Source: an uncultured Eubacterium sp. (GTDB taxonomy: Bacteria > Bacillota > Clostridia > Lachnospirales > Lachnospiraceae). Taken from it: a stretch of 64,000 nucleotides of DNA. This document shows positions 52,934 to 63,554 of this stretch, piece by piece. A program made the translations under genes and the position numbers. The stretch lies in NCBI GenBank assembly GCA_900548465.1, contig URKY01000001.1, forward strand, positions 62,001 to 126,000, read 5' to 3'. The notes below the pieces were generated by a model. The model did not search any database, was not told the DNA's origin, and worked only from the letters and a program-made list of their open reading frames with translations. The first letter of the stretch is position 1, and every line of letters starts with the position of its first letter.

Positions 52934-54065
52934 CACAATCTTAAAAATATTAAATAAACTGAAAGGTATGCTGATTTTGTATACAGTGATGCTGGTAGCA
53001 ATTACTACCATCAATCAGACATCAGGAAATAAAGTGACAAACTTTGAAGAGTCAAAACCGGACATGCTTATTGTAAATAATGATAGCAAAAATGTTATCA
53101 CAGATGGATTTGTTGATTATATAAAAAAGCATGCAAATATTAAGGATATTGACACATCAAATCAGGATAAAATAAATGATGCCATTTTTTATAGAGATGT
53201 AAACTTTGTAATTTATATCCCGGAGAATTTTGGAAAAGATTTAAAAGATGGTAAGGAGCCTTCGCTTAAATACAAAGAAACCGGTGATGAATATGCAGCA
53301 TACAGCAGAATGCTTGTGGAAAAATATATTAAAACGGTTAAGACTTACAAGGACTACTACAGTGGAAGGCAGTTGATAGAAAAGGTAAATAATATAGTTG
53401 GAAATGATACGAAAGTGCAGGTGAAATCTTCGCTTGATACGTCAAAAATGAGTACAATGACAGCTTATTTTAACTTTTTAAATTATGCACTTTTGGCAGG
53501 CTGTGTGTACTGTATTACCATGATTTTGGCAAGTCTTAAACAGGAAAATGTAAGAAAGCGAACTATTGTAAGTAGTTTTAATTACAGGAAATATAACAGA
53601 ATTGTACTTTTTTCAAATGCAATAGTAATAGTTGCAATGTGGATACTTTACATGATACTTAGTTTAATTTTGTTTAAGGATACTATGTTTACTGCAAATG
53701 GTTTGGCATTTGTACTCAATTCTCTGGTATTCGCTTTGTGTGGTCTTAGTATTGGATTTTTGATTGGAAACATTACCACAAACAAAGCTGCAATCGGTGG
53801 TATTGTAAATGTGGTGGCACTTGGCACATCATTCCTATGTGGATGCTTTGTACCATTTGAATACATGCCTGATTATGTGTTAAAAATTGCCCACATATTA
53901 CCAACATATTATTTTGTGGCAAATAATCAGTTAATTAAAACAATAGAAAGTTTTAATGTAGATACATTAAAACCAGTATTCATAAATGTTGGAGTTGTGC
54001 TGGCATTTACTATTGTGTTTGTTATTTTGTCAAATTACATTAGTAAGAAAAAGCAGAGGGTGTAA
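52920..54065 (+). CDS. ABC-2 type transporter permease
   Basis: The protein has 381 residues and the same layout as its neighbour: an N-terminal helix (LKGMLILYTVMLVAITTI), an extracytoplasmic domain with VNFVIYIPENFGKDL, and C-terminal helices including FLCGCFVPFEYMPDYVLKIA. It is the last gene of the TetR-controlled operon. AAGGAGG precedes the ATG inside the previous gene. Confidence 0.9.
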   Translation: MTVFSTILKILNKLKGMLILYTVMLVAITTINQTSGNKVTNFEESKPDMLIVNNDSKNVITDGFVDYIKKHANIKDIDTSNQDKINDAIFYRDVNFVIYIPENFGKDLKDGKEPSLKYKETGDEYAAYSRMLVEKYIKTVKTYKDYYSGRQLIEKVNNIVGNDTKVQVKSSLDTSKMSTMTAYFNFLNYALLAGCVYCITMILASLKQENVRKRTIVSSFNYRKYNRIVLFSNAIVIVAMWILYMILSLILFKDTMFTANGLAFVLNSLVFALCGLSIGFLIGNITTNKAAIGGIVNVVALGTSFLCGCFVPFEYMPDYVLKIAHILPTYYFVANNQLIKTIESFNVDTLKPVFINVGVVLAFTIVFVILSNYISKKKQRV

Positions 54066-54172
54066 CACGGAAAAAATTGTATATAAAAGTTCACAAAATA
54101 ATTAGTACTAACCTTTTGATAAAGGAATATCAGGCAACAAAAATTATATTCTGTTGTAATTATAAAACGTTG

Positions 54173-54201
54173 TTTAAATTATCACTATATAATAATATAA
54201 T
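54173..54201 (+). promoter_or_regulatory. Probable promoter of the dual-protease gene
   Basis: TTTAAA (54173-54178), 17-base spacer, TATAAT (54196-54201), 51 bases before the ATG. The 187-base gap shows no strong terminator for the preceding operon. Confidence 0.5.
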
Positions 54202-54252
54202 GATGTTACTATTAAAGAAACGGTAGAATTTAAACAAAAAATAGGAGTTTTT

Positions 54253-57200
54253 ATGAAGAAAATAATAAGTGTATGTATGGTGATTATATTGGCCCTTTCC
54301 ATAATTCCAAATGGAACAATATATGGTGAAAATTATGCAGGTTTGAATTTACAGAGTTTAGAAGGAGAATGTAATTTTATAAACCTTATTGTGTTTGCGA
54401 GGTTTTCAGACGAAGATGAGTTTGTAGACAATGAATACAGTGGCAATTCTGTTAGAAAAATCACAGACAATTCTTACAACAATGCAGATTATAATGTTTC
54501 AGATTATTATAAAACTGCCTCAAATGGAAAGTTACATATGAACAGTGTGTATTTATTTGACAAAGGCGGTTCTATACAATTGTCACATTCAAGAGGTTAC
54601 TATGCTGAATACAGCGATGAAAATCCTGAAGGCTATATGGACAATGGAGAAAAATCACAGCGTATGTACGAACTAAAAACAGACTGGTCTGAAGCTATAA
54701 ACAGAGCTATATCATCGGGCAATGTGATTACAAATTATGATGGTACAAAAAAGTACAACTTTTCTGAACTTGATAAAAACAACGATGGGGCAATCGATGC
54801 AATCACCATTATTTACAAAAATACAACTCAGAGTATTTCTGTGGGTTGGTCATCACCTTTGTGGAATTATAAGGATTATGCAGATTACGTAAAAATAAAT
54901 GTAGATGGAAAAACAATTACAAGTAAAAACTATGTACAGGTGACAAATTCCTATAATTATTTATACAAGGATAATCGGGAAAACGTGATTTTGCCTATGG
55001 CAGTGGCGACTCATGAAATGGGGCACATTTTAGGATTTAAGGACTTGTACAATAGCTCAAATAGTTCGCCGGTATACTATATGTCTGCAATGGCAAAGCA
55101 TATGTCACCTGTGCCACAGTTTATATCTGTAAAAGAAAGAGAAGCAAAGGGGTGGCTTACATCTGATAATGTTAAAACAATTTATCAGAATGGACAGTAT
55201 ACCTTAAAGGAAGCAGCGACTAGAGGAGATTCACAGATAGTCGGATACAAATTAAATTTAAAAGGAACCAATAAAACACTGTACTTAGAATATAGAAATT
55301 TTGGCACAGGTGGTAATAAGTATGATTGTCAGTCAAAAGAATTGTATAAAACAGATGGAACGAAGCTAAAAGGATTGACAATTGGTTCAGGACTTGTTTG
55401 TTATTTGGTGGACAAAGACACAAAATTCCCAAACAATATGGGATGCGTTGCAGGAAAGTGGAATTATGAAACATTAGGTGGCACATATGCAACAAAATCT
55501 GACGCACCATTAAAACTGAATCAGAGCTTGAAAATAACCGATGATATGTATGTTGAAGTCACAAACATAACTGATAATCAATTAACATTTAAAATAGAAG
55601 GTGATTTTGAAGAACAACAGACTGAAATTAAAGAAATCTCAGACAGGGAAAAATATGATGGAAGGGACGATGGCATAGTAACACCAGTAAAAGATCAGGG
55701 AGATACCAATTTGTGTTGGGCATATTCAAGCATTGCAGCAGCAGAATCATCCATTTTGAAAAGTGGAATTGATCCTACAGTAACAAAAGATACATTATCA
55801 TTAAATCCGATGGCGGCAGCTTATAGAGTTTTTAAGAGAGAAAGCGATCCATTGGGAAATACAGATGGAGACTGGCAATCAGTAAATTATTTGACGCAGT
55901 CAGGAGACCCACTAAAAATTGCCAAGTTATATTCAATGTGGTGGGCACCGGTATCGGGTAATGTGGTTACGACAAACCCATATGAAAATCCATCATATAG
56001 ATTTGAAAATGCAATTTATATACCTGAAAACAAATCAAATCCGGAAGAATACATTAGGTCAATAAAAAAAGCCATAGCAAAATATGGGGCAGTAACATTT
56101 CAGTACAACAATGCAAGAGAAACATTATACTACAATCCAAAGAATGAACAGGGCAGTACAATTTCTCCACATGCATGCACAATCATTGGCTGGGATGACA
56201 ATATCCCATCAGACAAATTTGTGCCAAATGGTGCTACCCAAAAGGGTGGCTGGCTTGTAAAAAACAGTTACAAATCATTGGAGTATTTTTGGCTGTCATA
56301 TGACAATACAAGCAGTTGTTCTTATGCATTTTCATTTGCACCAAAGGACAAGTATGACTTTAATTATTACTATGATGGAAGCATGGACGATTTCCCATTA
56401 AGAAAAGATAAGTCAGTGGCAAATGTGTTTAAAGCAAAAAAATCTGATAATCTAAAAGACGAATATATAAAAGCAGTAAATGTGGCTATTGGTGGTGAAA
56501 ATGTAACCGCTAAAGTGGAGATATATAAAAATGTAGATTATCCTTATGGTGGACAGGACAATGTACCGGTTTCAGGTGGTTACCTGGCAAATACTACAAC
56601 GGCATATTTTGAAAACAGCGGATATGTAACAATAGAACTGAATCAGCCGGTAAAAATCGAAAAAGACCAATGGTTCTCTGCAATAGTAAGTGTTTCAAAT
56701 GAAAAGGGCGACGCCAAAATAATGACTTCATATAAAAATGGCAGGGAAATGTCATATATAAACAACGGTAGTGGATGGACACAACTTAAAAATTATGTAG
56801 GAAGAATAAAGGTATACACAAAATTGGAGAACAAATTGGAGAATCCAGCTACAGAAGCGCCAACAACGGAAGAACCAACCACGGCAGTGACAACAACATC
56901 AGAGCCAACAACGGAAGAACCAACAACAACGGAAGTGACAACTACATTAGAACCAACAACTGAGAAACAAACTGAGGCACCTGTCACAGTAGAAACGACA
57001 ACTGAAATATTAACTACAGAAAATACAACATGGGAAACCACTGTAGAAAATCAAACAACTGACGAAACAACATCGGAAAACGCTACAGAAAAAGAACCAA
57101 CAACTAACGAAAAAACTACAACTCGTGGTGCCAATGTAAATAAAAAGAGTTTAAAGCAAATAAAAATTCTAAAAGTAAAAAAACTTAAAAATAGAAAAGT

Positions 57201-57417
57201 GAGAATTATTTTTAAGAAGATAAGTAAGGCTAAAATATATCAGATACAGTATTCAACTGACAGAAAATTTAAGAAAAACGTAAGAACAAAACGTACAGGA
57301 AAAAATACATATCTGTTAAGACAATTACGTGTTAGAAAAAGATATTATGTAAGAGTGAGAGCAGTATCCGGAAGAATAAAAGGCAAGTGGAGTAAGGCAA
57401 GAAAGTTTAGGGTTTAA
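54253..57417 (+). CDS. Secreted M6 metalloprotease / papain-like (C1A) protease fusion with Thr-rich linker
   Basis: The protein has 1054 residues. A signal peptide covers about residues 1-25. Residues 35-460 are an M6 (immune inhibitor A-like) domain with VATHEMGHILGFKDLY (H254, E255, H258; Asp downstream). Residues 465-700 are a C1 peptidase with oxyanion Gln482 and Cys488 (DQGDTNLCWAYSS), His640 (SPHACTIIGWDD) and Asn671 (VKNSYKS), followed by a lectin-like beta domain (700-860). Residues 865-958 are a Thr/Glu/Pro linker. Residues 960-1054 form a very basic FN3-like domain. All catalytic residues of both proteases are present. There is no LPXTG motif; the basic end may bind cell-surface polymers. 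Neighbours give no function. Confidence 0.9.
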   Translation: MKKIISVCMVIILALSIIPNGTIYGENYAGLNLQSLEGECNFINLIVFARFSDEDEFVDNEYSGNSVRKITDNSYNNADYNVSDYYKTASNGKLHMNSVYLFDKGGSIQLSHSRGYYAEYSDENPEGYMDNGEKSQRMYELKTDWSEAINRAISSGNVITNYDGTKKYNFSELDKNNDGAIDAITIIYKNTTQSISVGWSSPLWNYKDYADYVKINVDGKTITSKNYVQVTNSYNYLYKDNRENVILPMAVATHEMGHILGFKDLYNSSNSSPVYYMSAMAKHMSPVPQFISVKEREAKGWLTSDNVKTIYQNGQYTLKEAATRGDSQIVGYKLNLKGTNKTLYLEYRNFGTGGNKYDCQSKELYKTDGTKLKGLTIGSGLVCYLVDKDTKFPNNMGCVAGKWNYETLGGTYATKSDAPLKLNQSLKITDDMYVEVTNITDNQLTFKIEGDFEEQQTEIKEISDREKYDGRDDGIVTPVKDQGDTNLCWAYSSIAAAESSILKSGIDPTVTKDTLSLNPMAAAYRVFKRESDPLGNTDGDWQSVNYLTQSGDPLKIAKLYSMWWAPVSGNVVTTNPYENPSYRFENAIYIPENKSNPEEYIRSIKKAIAKYGAVTFQYNNARETLYYNPKNEQGSTISPHACTIIGWDDNIPSDKFVPNGATQKGGWLVKNSYKSLEYFWLSYDNTSSCSYAFSFAPKDKYDFNYYYDGSMDDFPLRKDKSVANVFKAKKSDNLKDEYIKAVNVAIGGENVTAKVEIYKNVDYPYGGQDNVPVSGGYLANTTTAYFENSGYVTIELNQPVKIEKDQWFSAIVSVSNEKGDAKIMTSYKNGREMSYINNGSGWTQLKNYVGRIKVYTKLENKLENPATEAPTTEEPTTAVTTTSEPTTEEPTTTEVTTTLEPTTEKQTEAPVTVETTTEILTTENTTWETTVENQTTDETTSENATEKEPTTNEKTTTRGANVNKKSLKQIKILKVKKLKNRKVRIIFKKISKAKIYQIQYSTDRKFKKNVRTKRTGKNTYLLRQLRVRKRYYVRVRAVSGRIKGKWSKARKFRV

Positions 57418-57545
57418 AATTTCAAAAAGCAGTAATTTTCAATCTACTCTTGCTAAATTTCAATTAGAATAAATATTAAAAAGTGTATGTGGAGTGTCAG
57501 TGATGTGTTATACTGATACCTAAATATGTGAAATAGGAGATTAGT

Positions 57546-58469
57546 ATGATATTTACATTGAATGAATTTGTATTGCTGTTTTTTATATATAGTTTTCTAG
57601 GCTGGTGTGTGGAAGTAGCCTTTGTAGCCGTAACATCCGGCAAAATTGAAAACAGGGGCTTTTTGAATGGACCGGTATGCCCGATTTATGGTTGCGGAAT
57701 GCTTGGAGTTTTAGTGGCTTTGGCACCTGTTAAGAGTAATGTATGGCTACTGTTTTTAGGTGGAATGATAATCTGTTCAGCAGTGGAACTTTTTGGTGGA
57801 TGGATTTTGGACAAAATCTTTCACATGAGATGGTGGGATTATTCAAAGAATAAATTTAACATTGGCGGATATATATGCCTTGCCTTCAGTATTATGTGGG
57901 GAATTGCAGTAGTATTTGCAGTTAGATTTGTTCATACGCCAATTATGGCTATAGTAAAGAAAATACCTAAAACCGCTCAGCTTATAATTATTACGTTTTT
58001 TGTAGTCATTTTCATTATAGATATGGTTGCAACTCTCAAAAATCTTATTGGAATTAAAAAGAGCCTTGGACAGTTGGACAAAATCGCTGAGGATTTGTAT
58101 GGCATTGGAGATCAGTTAAAGGACGTAGTAGGAAATACTGCAATTAATGCAGCAGAATTTGCCGGGGAGAGCAGAGATAAGATTGTGGAATTAGCAGCGG
58201 AGCAGAAGGATAAGTTAGTAGAAGTAGCAACAGGACAGAAAGAAAAGATTGCCGAAAGTACGTTGGAGCAGAGAGAAAAATTAGCAGAGGTAACGGCAGT
58301 TCAAAAGGAAAGACTTGCCAGCCAGAAGAAAGAACTTGAAAAGAGGATGGAGCTTTATGTTGAAAAAATCAGAAGAAACAATAAGCACACATTAAATTCA
58401 CTTCCAACATTGAATAAATCAGGAAAGAGTATTAAAATACTAGAGTACATTAAGGATTTGAAAAAATAA
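57546..58469 (+). CDS. CmpB-family membrane protein (putative ABC transporter permease) with hendecad coiled coil
   Basis: The protein has 307 residues. Four or five membrane helices in residues 1-165 contain FFIYSFLGWCVEVAFVAVTS, RGFLNGPVCPIYGCGMLG and MRWWDYSKNKFNIGGYICLA, the conserved parts of this Firmicutes family. Residues 205-265 are an 11-residue repeat (KIVELAAEQKD, KLVEVATGQKE, KIAESTLEQRE, KLAEVTAVQKE), predicted as a long right-handed coiled coil in the cytoplasm. The permease name is historical and transport is unproven. AGGAGA precedes the ATG. Confidence 0.85.
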   Translation: MIFTLNEFVLLFFIYSFLGWCVEVAFVAVTSGKIENRGFLNGPVCPIYGCGMLGVLVALAPVKSNVWLLFLGGMIICSAVELFGGWILDKIFHMRWWDYSKNKFNIGGYICLAFSIMWGIAVVFAVRFVHTPIMAIVKKIPKTAQLIIITFFVVIFIIDMVATLKNLIGIKKSLGQLDKIAEDLYGIGDQLKDVVGNTAINAAEFAGESRDKIVELAAEQKDKLVEVATGQKEKIAESTLEQREKLAEVTAVQKERLASQKKELEKRMELYVEKIRRNNKHTLNSLPTLNKSGKSIKILEYIKDLKK

Positions 58470-58498
58470 AAATACTTTAACTATAGATGGAGGTTACT

Positions 58499-59494
58499 AT
58501 GGATTTTAAGGGAAGACACTTTTTGAAATTATTGGATTTTACACCGAAAGAAATTGAGGCCCTTATTGATTTGGCAGCAGATCTTAAGGCTAAGAAAAAA
58601 AATGGTCAGCTTGTTGACGTTTTAAGAGGAAAAAACATTGCAGTTATTTTTGAGAAAACAAGCACAAGAACAAGGTGTTCATTTGAAGTTGCAGCACACG
58701 ATTTGGGAATGGGAGTCACATATCTTGATCCTACAGGTTCTCAGATTGGAAAAAAGGAAAGCATAGCTGATACTGCAAGAGTTCTTGGAAGAATGTTTGA
58801 TGGTATAGAGTATCGTGGATTCGGACAGGATCTTGTAGAGAAACTGGCAAAAAATGCAGGAGTACCTGTATGGAACGGACTTACAAATGAATTCCATCCA
58901 ACACAGATATTGGCAGATTTTCTTACACTGAAAGAGAAGTTTGGAAAGTTACAGGGACTTAAGTTTGTATATATGGGGGATGCCCGTTACAATATGGGAA
59001 ATTCTCTAATGGTAGGTTGTGCAAAACTTGGCATGCATTTTGTCGCATGTGCCCCTAAAAAATATTTCCCTAATGAGGATTTAATTAATCAGTGCCATGA
59101 AATAGCAAAAGAAACAGGAGCAGTAATTGAGTTCGAAGAAGACCCAATGGTTGCAACAAAAGATGCTGATGCAATTTATACTGATGTATGGGTATCAATG
59201 GGTGAACCGGATTCTGTTTGGAAGGAAAGAATTGATGATCTTCTTCCATATAGAGTAACGATGGATTTGATTAATAATGCTAAAAGCGATGTAGTATTTA
59301 TGCATTGTCTGCCTGCATTCCATGACTTAAATACAAAGATTGGAAAAGAAATTTATGACAAGTTTGGACTTGATTGCATGGAAGTTACGGATGAAGTTTT
59401 TGAATCTGAACATTCAATTGTATTTAATGAGGCTGAGAACAGAATGCACACAATAAAAGCAGTAATGGCAGCTACATTAGGAGCAGAATTTTAA
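58499..59494 (+). CDS. argF: Ornithine carbamoyltransferase
   Basis: From the ATG at 58499 (TGGAGG 7 bases upstream) the protein has 331 residues. It makes citrulline and phosphate from ornithine and carbamoyl phosphate, or the reverse in arginine catabolism. [17 protein letters not shown] is the carbamoyl-phosphate loop, [14 protein letters not shown] follows, [13 protein letters not shown] is the domain-linking region, and [10 protein letters not shown] is the ornithine site. No other arginine gene adjoins it and a strong terminator follows, so the biosynthetic or catabolic role is open. Confidence 0.96.
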   Translation: MDFKGRHFLKLLDFTPKEIEALIDLAADLKAKKKNGQLVDVLRGKNIAVIFEKTSTRTRCSFEVAAHDLGMGVTYLDPTGSQIGKKESIADTARVLGRMFDGIEYRGFGQDLVEKLAKNAGVPVWNGLTNEFHPTQILADFLTLKEKFGKLQGLKFVYMGDARYNMGNSLMVGCAKLGMHFVACAPKKYFPNEDLINQCHEIAKETGAVIEFEEDPMVATKDADAIYTDVWVSMGEPDSVWKERIDDLLPYRVTMDLINNAKSDVVFMHCLPAFHDLNTKIGKEIYDKFGLDCMEVTDEVFESEHSIVFNEAENRMHTIKAVMAATLGAEF

Positions 59495-59516
59495 TACATA
59501 AATTCCAGTTAATATA

Positions 59517-59561
59517 AGCCGGGGACGGAATGACATTTTAGGCATTTCATCCCCGCTTTTT
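59517..59561 (+). terminator. Rho-independent terminator after argF
   Basis: AGCCGGGGACGGAATG pairs with CATTTCATCCCCGCT around a 10-base loop (one bulge), with five T after it. Confidence 0.92.
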
Positions 59562-59611
59562 GTATTGATGGTATTTATGGTAATTGTTTTAGAAACATAG
59601 GGAGGTAACGT

Positions 59612-60739
59612 ATGCGCTTTTTGCATTTGGCAGATTTGCATCTTGGAAAGAAAGTAAATGAATTTTCTATGATAGAAGATCAGAAATATATATTAAAGCA
59701 GATTTTGAATATTATTGACGAAAAAGAAGTTGAGGCAGTTCTAATTGCCGGGGATGTATATGATAAGTCAGTACCTTCGGCAGAGGCGGTTATTTTGCTG
59801 GATGATTTTCTAAACAATCTTGCAAAAAGACAGTTAAAGACTTTTATAATAAGTGGAAATCATGACAGTCCGGAGAGGGTGGGGTTCGGCGCAGACATAA
59901 TGAGACTTGCAGAAATTTATATGTCAAAGCCATTTTCAGGAATACCTGAGAAAATAACTTTAGACGACAAAAACGGAAAAATAAATATTTATATGCTGCC
60001 TTTTATAAAACCGGCTATTGTAAAGCATTTTTATAAGGATGAGGAAGTTTCCACATATGAAGATGCTATGGAACTGGTAATGAAAAACACCAAAATTAAC
60101 AAAAGGCAGAGAAATATACTTATTGCACATCAGTATGTAAGTGGGGCTAAAAGATGCGATTCGGAAAATATGCCTATAGGTGGCATTGATGAAGTGTCTG
60201 CCAAGAATTTTGAAGGGTTTGATTATGTGGCACTGGGGCATTTACATGGTCCACAGCATGTTGAAAAGGAAACTATAAGATATGCGGGAACACCTCTTAA
60301 ATATTCTTTCTCTGAGGTAAATCACAAAAAATCAGCTCTTATAGTGGATGTGAATAAGAAGGGAAATGTTGAGTTTGAAAAAATTCCACTTAAACCACCA
60401 CATGATATGGTGGAAATAAAAGGATTATATGATGAGTTGACGGCAAAATCTTTTTACGAAGAGATGGATACAAAATCTTATATTCATATAACTTTAACTG
60501 ATGAAGAAGACAAGCCTAATGCCATGGAACTTCTTAGAACAATATATCCTAATATTATGAAACTTGATTATGATAATAAGAGGACAAGGAAAAATCAGGT
60601 TGTAAACGGAGTTTCAGAAATTGAGAATAAAAGTAAGCATGAGCTGTTTGAGGAATTTTTTGAATTGCAAAATAATCAGAAAATGAATGACAAGCAGCGA
60701 AAAATTATAGATGATTTAATTAATAAAATATGGGGGTAA
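59612..60739 (+). CDS. sbcD: Exonuclease SbcCD subunit D
   Basis: The 375-residue metallophosphoesterase is the nuclease half of SbcCD (Mre11-like). Motifs LHLADLHLGKKVNE, IAGDVYDKSVPSAEAV, ISGNHDSPERVGFG, LIAHQYVSGA and VALGHLHGPQHVE are in order and supply the two-metal site. It processes hairpins and blocked DNA ends with the ATPase encoded 4 bases downstream. AGGGAGG precedes the ATG. Confidence 0.96.
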   Translation: MRFLHLADLHLGKKVNEFSMIEDQKYILKQILNIIDEKEVEAVLIAGDVYDKSVPSAEAVILLDDFLNNLAKRQLKTFIISGNHDSPERVGFGADIMRLAEIYMSKPFSGIPEKITLDDKNGKINIYMLPFIKPAIVKHFYKDEEVSTYEDAMELVMKNTKINKRQRNILIAHQYVSGAKRCDSENMPIGGIDEVSAKNFEGFDYVALGHLHGPQHVEKETIRYAGTPLKYSFSEVNHKKSALIVDVNKKGNVEFEKIPLKPPHDMVEIKGLYDELTAKSFYEEMDTKSYIHITLTDEEDKPNAMELLRTIYPNIMKLDYDNKRTRKNQVVNGVSEIENKSKHELFEEFFELQNNQKMNDKQRKIIDDLINKIWG

Positions 60740-60743
60740 AATA

Positions 60744-63518
60744 ATGCGACCATTAAGACTGACAATATCAGCATTCGGACCATATGCAGAAAAGGTCCAA
60801 ATAGATTTTGAAAAATTAGGGGAAAAGGGAATTTATCTGATTACCGGAGATACCGGAGCAGGAAAGACCACTATTTTTGATGCCATCGTTTTTGCCCTTT
60901 ATGGGTCCGCAAGTGGTGAAAACAGGGAAACAGCAATGTTTAGAAGCAAGTATGCACTACCGGAGGTTCCGACGGAAGTATGTCTTGAATTTTTGTATCA
61001 GGGGAAGAAATACAAAATAACAAGAAATCCTGAATATATGAGACCTAAAGAGCGTGGCGAGGGGATGACGAAAAAAACGGCAGGGGCAACTATGGAGTTT
61101 GAAGATGGAAGAAAACCTCTGACAAAGTTTAAGGAAGTAACTCGTGGAGTTGAGGAGTTAATAGGACTTGATAAGGAACAATTTACACAGATTGCCATGA
61201 TTGCCCAGGGAGATTTTCTTAAATTGCTTTTTGCAGATACAAAAAGTAAAGGTGAAATTTTTAGTCACATATTTCACACAGGACCATATAAGGTGCTTCA
61301 GATAAAACTTAAAGAGGAATACAACAGGCTCTATGGTGAATATATGGATCAGTCCAAAAGTATTGCCCAATATATAGAAGGGGTTAAGGTTTCCGGTGAT
61401 AATCCTTTGAACATAAAATTCCGTCAGGCAGCAGAAAACAGAGCAAAATCAGGGATTGAAGATGTTGTGGAAATTGTAAAGGAAATTATAAAAAATGACA
61501 AAGAAATTTTGCAAAAAAATTTCCGGTCTTTGGAACAACTTGATGAAAAAATATCAAAAATAAATGTAGAAATCGGAAAGGCTCAGGCGACCATCAAGGC
61601 TAAAGAGCAAAAAGAACAGGCAGAGAATTATTTGAAGACTGGCAAAGACACGTTAAGTAAGCGTAAGGCTGAACTTGATGGCTGGAAAGAAAAGGAACCT
61701 GAAAAGAAAGAACTGGAGTATGCGATAAAAAATGAAAAAGCAGGTTTGTCAGATTATGAAGAGTTGGAGATTTTAAGTAAAAAAGAAAGCAAGTTAAAAG
61801 TAGTAATAAATGAGTCAGAAGAAAAAATAAATAGTTTACATAAAACCATAGAAAATCTGGAAAAAGACCTTGAGAGTAACAAAGACAAGTTGAATAAACT
61901 AAAAAATGTTGATGCAGATATTATTAAGGTATCTAACCAGATTGAAAAACTGGAAAAGGTAGAAGATGAGATTAATATTCTTTTGGAAAGCATTAAAGAT
62001 TATTACAACAAAAACAAGGCTCTTGAAACCGTCAGACAGCAGTATATGGTGGAAAATGCTGAATATGTTAAGTTAAATAAAATATATTTTAACAGGGAAC
62101 AGGATTTCCTACATCAGCAGGCGGGAATTATTGCAGCAACCCTTGTGGATAACGAGCCATGTCCGGTCTGTGGTTCAAGGGAACATCCACATATAGCACA
62201 AATTCAGGGTGAACAGATTACAAAAGAAGAATTAGATCAGGAAAAGCAAAATCTGATAGAAAAAGAAAGGTCAGTAACAGATTTAAGTTTAAAAGCCAAT
62301 AGAATGCAGGGCGAGGCAGATGCCTTAGAAAAAAATATTAAGTTAAAGATCAACGCTGTGGTTGGAGAAATGAGTATTGCGGAAGCAAAGCAGAAAATTG
62401 ATGAAATTTCAGGGGAAAATGTGTCTAATGTAAAAAGAATAAAATTAAAACTTTATGAATTGGAGAATAATAAAGAATTAAAGACATCTCTGGAACAAAA
62501 AATCCCGGAATCAGAAAGTGAAATAGTTGAGAAAAAACGTAATGTAGAACAGGCTAAAAGTGAAATAATTGACAATAAAATTAATCTTAAAGGTGTCGAA
62601 ACTGAATTAAACAGGCTTAAAGAAAAGTTAAAATATAAAACAAAAGAAGAGGCAATAGAAAGTATTGTAGGTAAGGAAAAAAGTCTGAATACATTAATTA
62701 AAAATCAGGAAAATGCCAAAAAACAATATGAAGATATTATGGCTAAAATTGAGAATGCCAAAAGCATAATTGACACTGTTAAGGAACAACTTGAAAATTC
62801 TAAAGATTATGACATGGATAAATTAAATGAAGATAGAAAAGCAGCTCTAATAGAGAAAGAAGCATATGCCGATGCCATAAAGGATGTAGACACAAGAATT
62901 AACATTAACAGTGAGACTTTAGGGCTCATAAAAAACAAATATTTTAAGTTAAAGGAACTGGAAGATAAGTTAAGTACGGTTGGTGCCCTATCAAATACCG
63001 CCAATGGAAAACTGGCAGGTAAGGACAAAATCCAACTGGAAACTTATGTGCAGATGCATTATTTTGACAGGATCATTAATAGGGCAAATCTCCGTTTTAT
63101 GGCTATGTCGTCGGGACAATATGAGTTAAAAAGAATGGTTGGTGCAGCAAATCAGGTAAGCCAGAGTGGCTTGGATTTAAGTGTCATTGATCATTATAAC
63201 GGAACTGAAAGAAGTGTAAAAACTTTATCAGGAGGTGAATCTTTTATTGCAGCATTGTCTCTGGCTCTTGGTATGTCCGATGAAATACATGCAATGTCAG
63301 GTGGCATAAGGCTTGATACCCTGTTTGTAGACGAGGGATTTGGAGCACTCGATGAGGAATCACTTAATCAGGCAGTTAATGCATTGCTTACAATTACTGA
63401 TGGCAATCGTTTAGTTGGAATAATTTCACATGTAACGGAACTTAAAAACAGAATTGAAAGAAAGATTATTGTAACTAAAGACCGTTCCAAGGGCAGCAAA
63501 GTTGTTGTTGAAATTTAA
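60744..63518 (+). CDS. sbcC: Exonuclease SbcCD subunit C (SMC-like ATPase)
   Basis: The protein has 924 residues, slightly short for the family. Walker A is ITGDTGAGKTTIFDAI near residues 32-47. Long coiled coils flank the zinc hook CPVCGSREHPH (C473, C476). The C-terminal ATPase lobe has KTLSGGESFIAALSLALGMS and LDTLFVDEGFGALDEESL. It forms a tethered dimer with SbcD to cut DNA hairpins and protein-blocked ends. The short hydrophilic tail KDRSKGSKVVVEI is normal. Confidence 0.96.
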   Translation: MRPLRLTISAFGPYAEKVQIDFEKLGEKGIYLITGDTGAGKTTIFDAIVFALYGSASGENRETAMFRSKYALPEVPTEVCLEFLYQGKKYKITRNPEYMRPKERGEGMTKKTAGATMEFEDGRKPLTKFKEVTRGVEELIGLDKEQFTQIAMIAQGDFLKLLFADTKSKGEIFSHIFHTGPYKVLQIKLKEEYNRLYGEYMDQSKSIAQYIEGVKVSGDNPLNIKFRQAAENRAKSGIEDVVEIVKEIIKNDKEILQKNFRSLEQLDEKISKINVEIGKAQATIKAKEQKEQAENYLKTGKDTLSKRKAELDGWKEKEPEKKELEYAIKNEKAGLSDYEELEILSKKESKLKVVINESEEKINSLHKTIENLEKDLESNKDKLNKLKNVDADIIKVSNQIEKLEKVEDEINILLESIKDYYNKNKALETVRQQYMVENAEYVKLNKIYFNREQDFLHQQAGIIAATLVDNEPCPVCGSREHPHIAQIQGEQITKEELDQEKQNLIEKERSVTDLSLKANRMQGEADALEKNIKLKINAVVGEMSIAEAKQKIDEISGENVSNVKRIKLKLYELENNKELKTSLEQKIPESESEIVEKKRNVEQAKSEIIDNKINLKGVETELNRLKEKLKYKTKEEAIESIVGKEKSLNTLIKNQENAKKQYEDIMAKIENAKSIIDTVKEQLENSKDYDMDKLNEDRKAALIEKEAYADAIKDVDTRININSETLGLIKNKYFKLKELEDKLSTVGALSNTANGKLAGKDKIQLETYVQMHYFDRIINRANLRFMAMSSGQYELKRMVGAANQVSQSGLDLSVIDHYNGTERSVKTLSGGESFIAALSLALGMSDEIHAMSGGIRLDTLFVDEGFGALDEESLNQAVNALLTITDGNRLVGIISHVTELKNRIERKIIVTKDRSKGSKVVVEI

Positions 63519-63554
63519 CATTATAAAAAAATGAAAATTATAATTTTTAATCAG

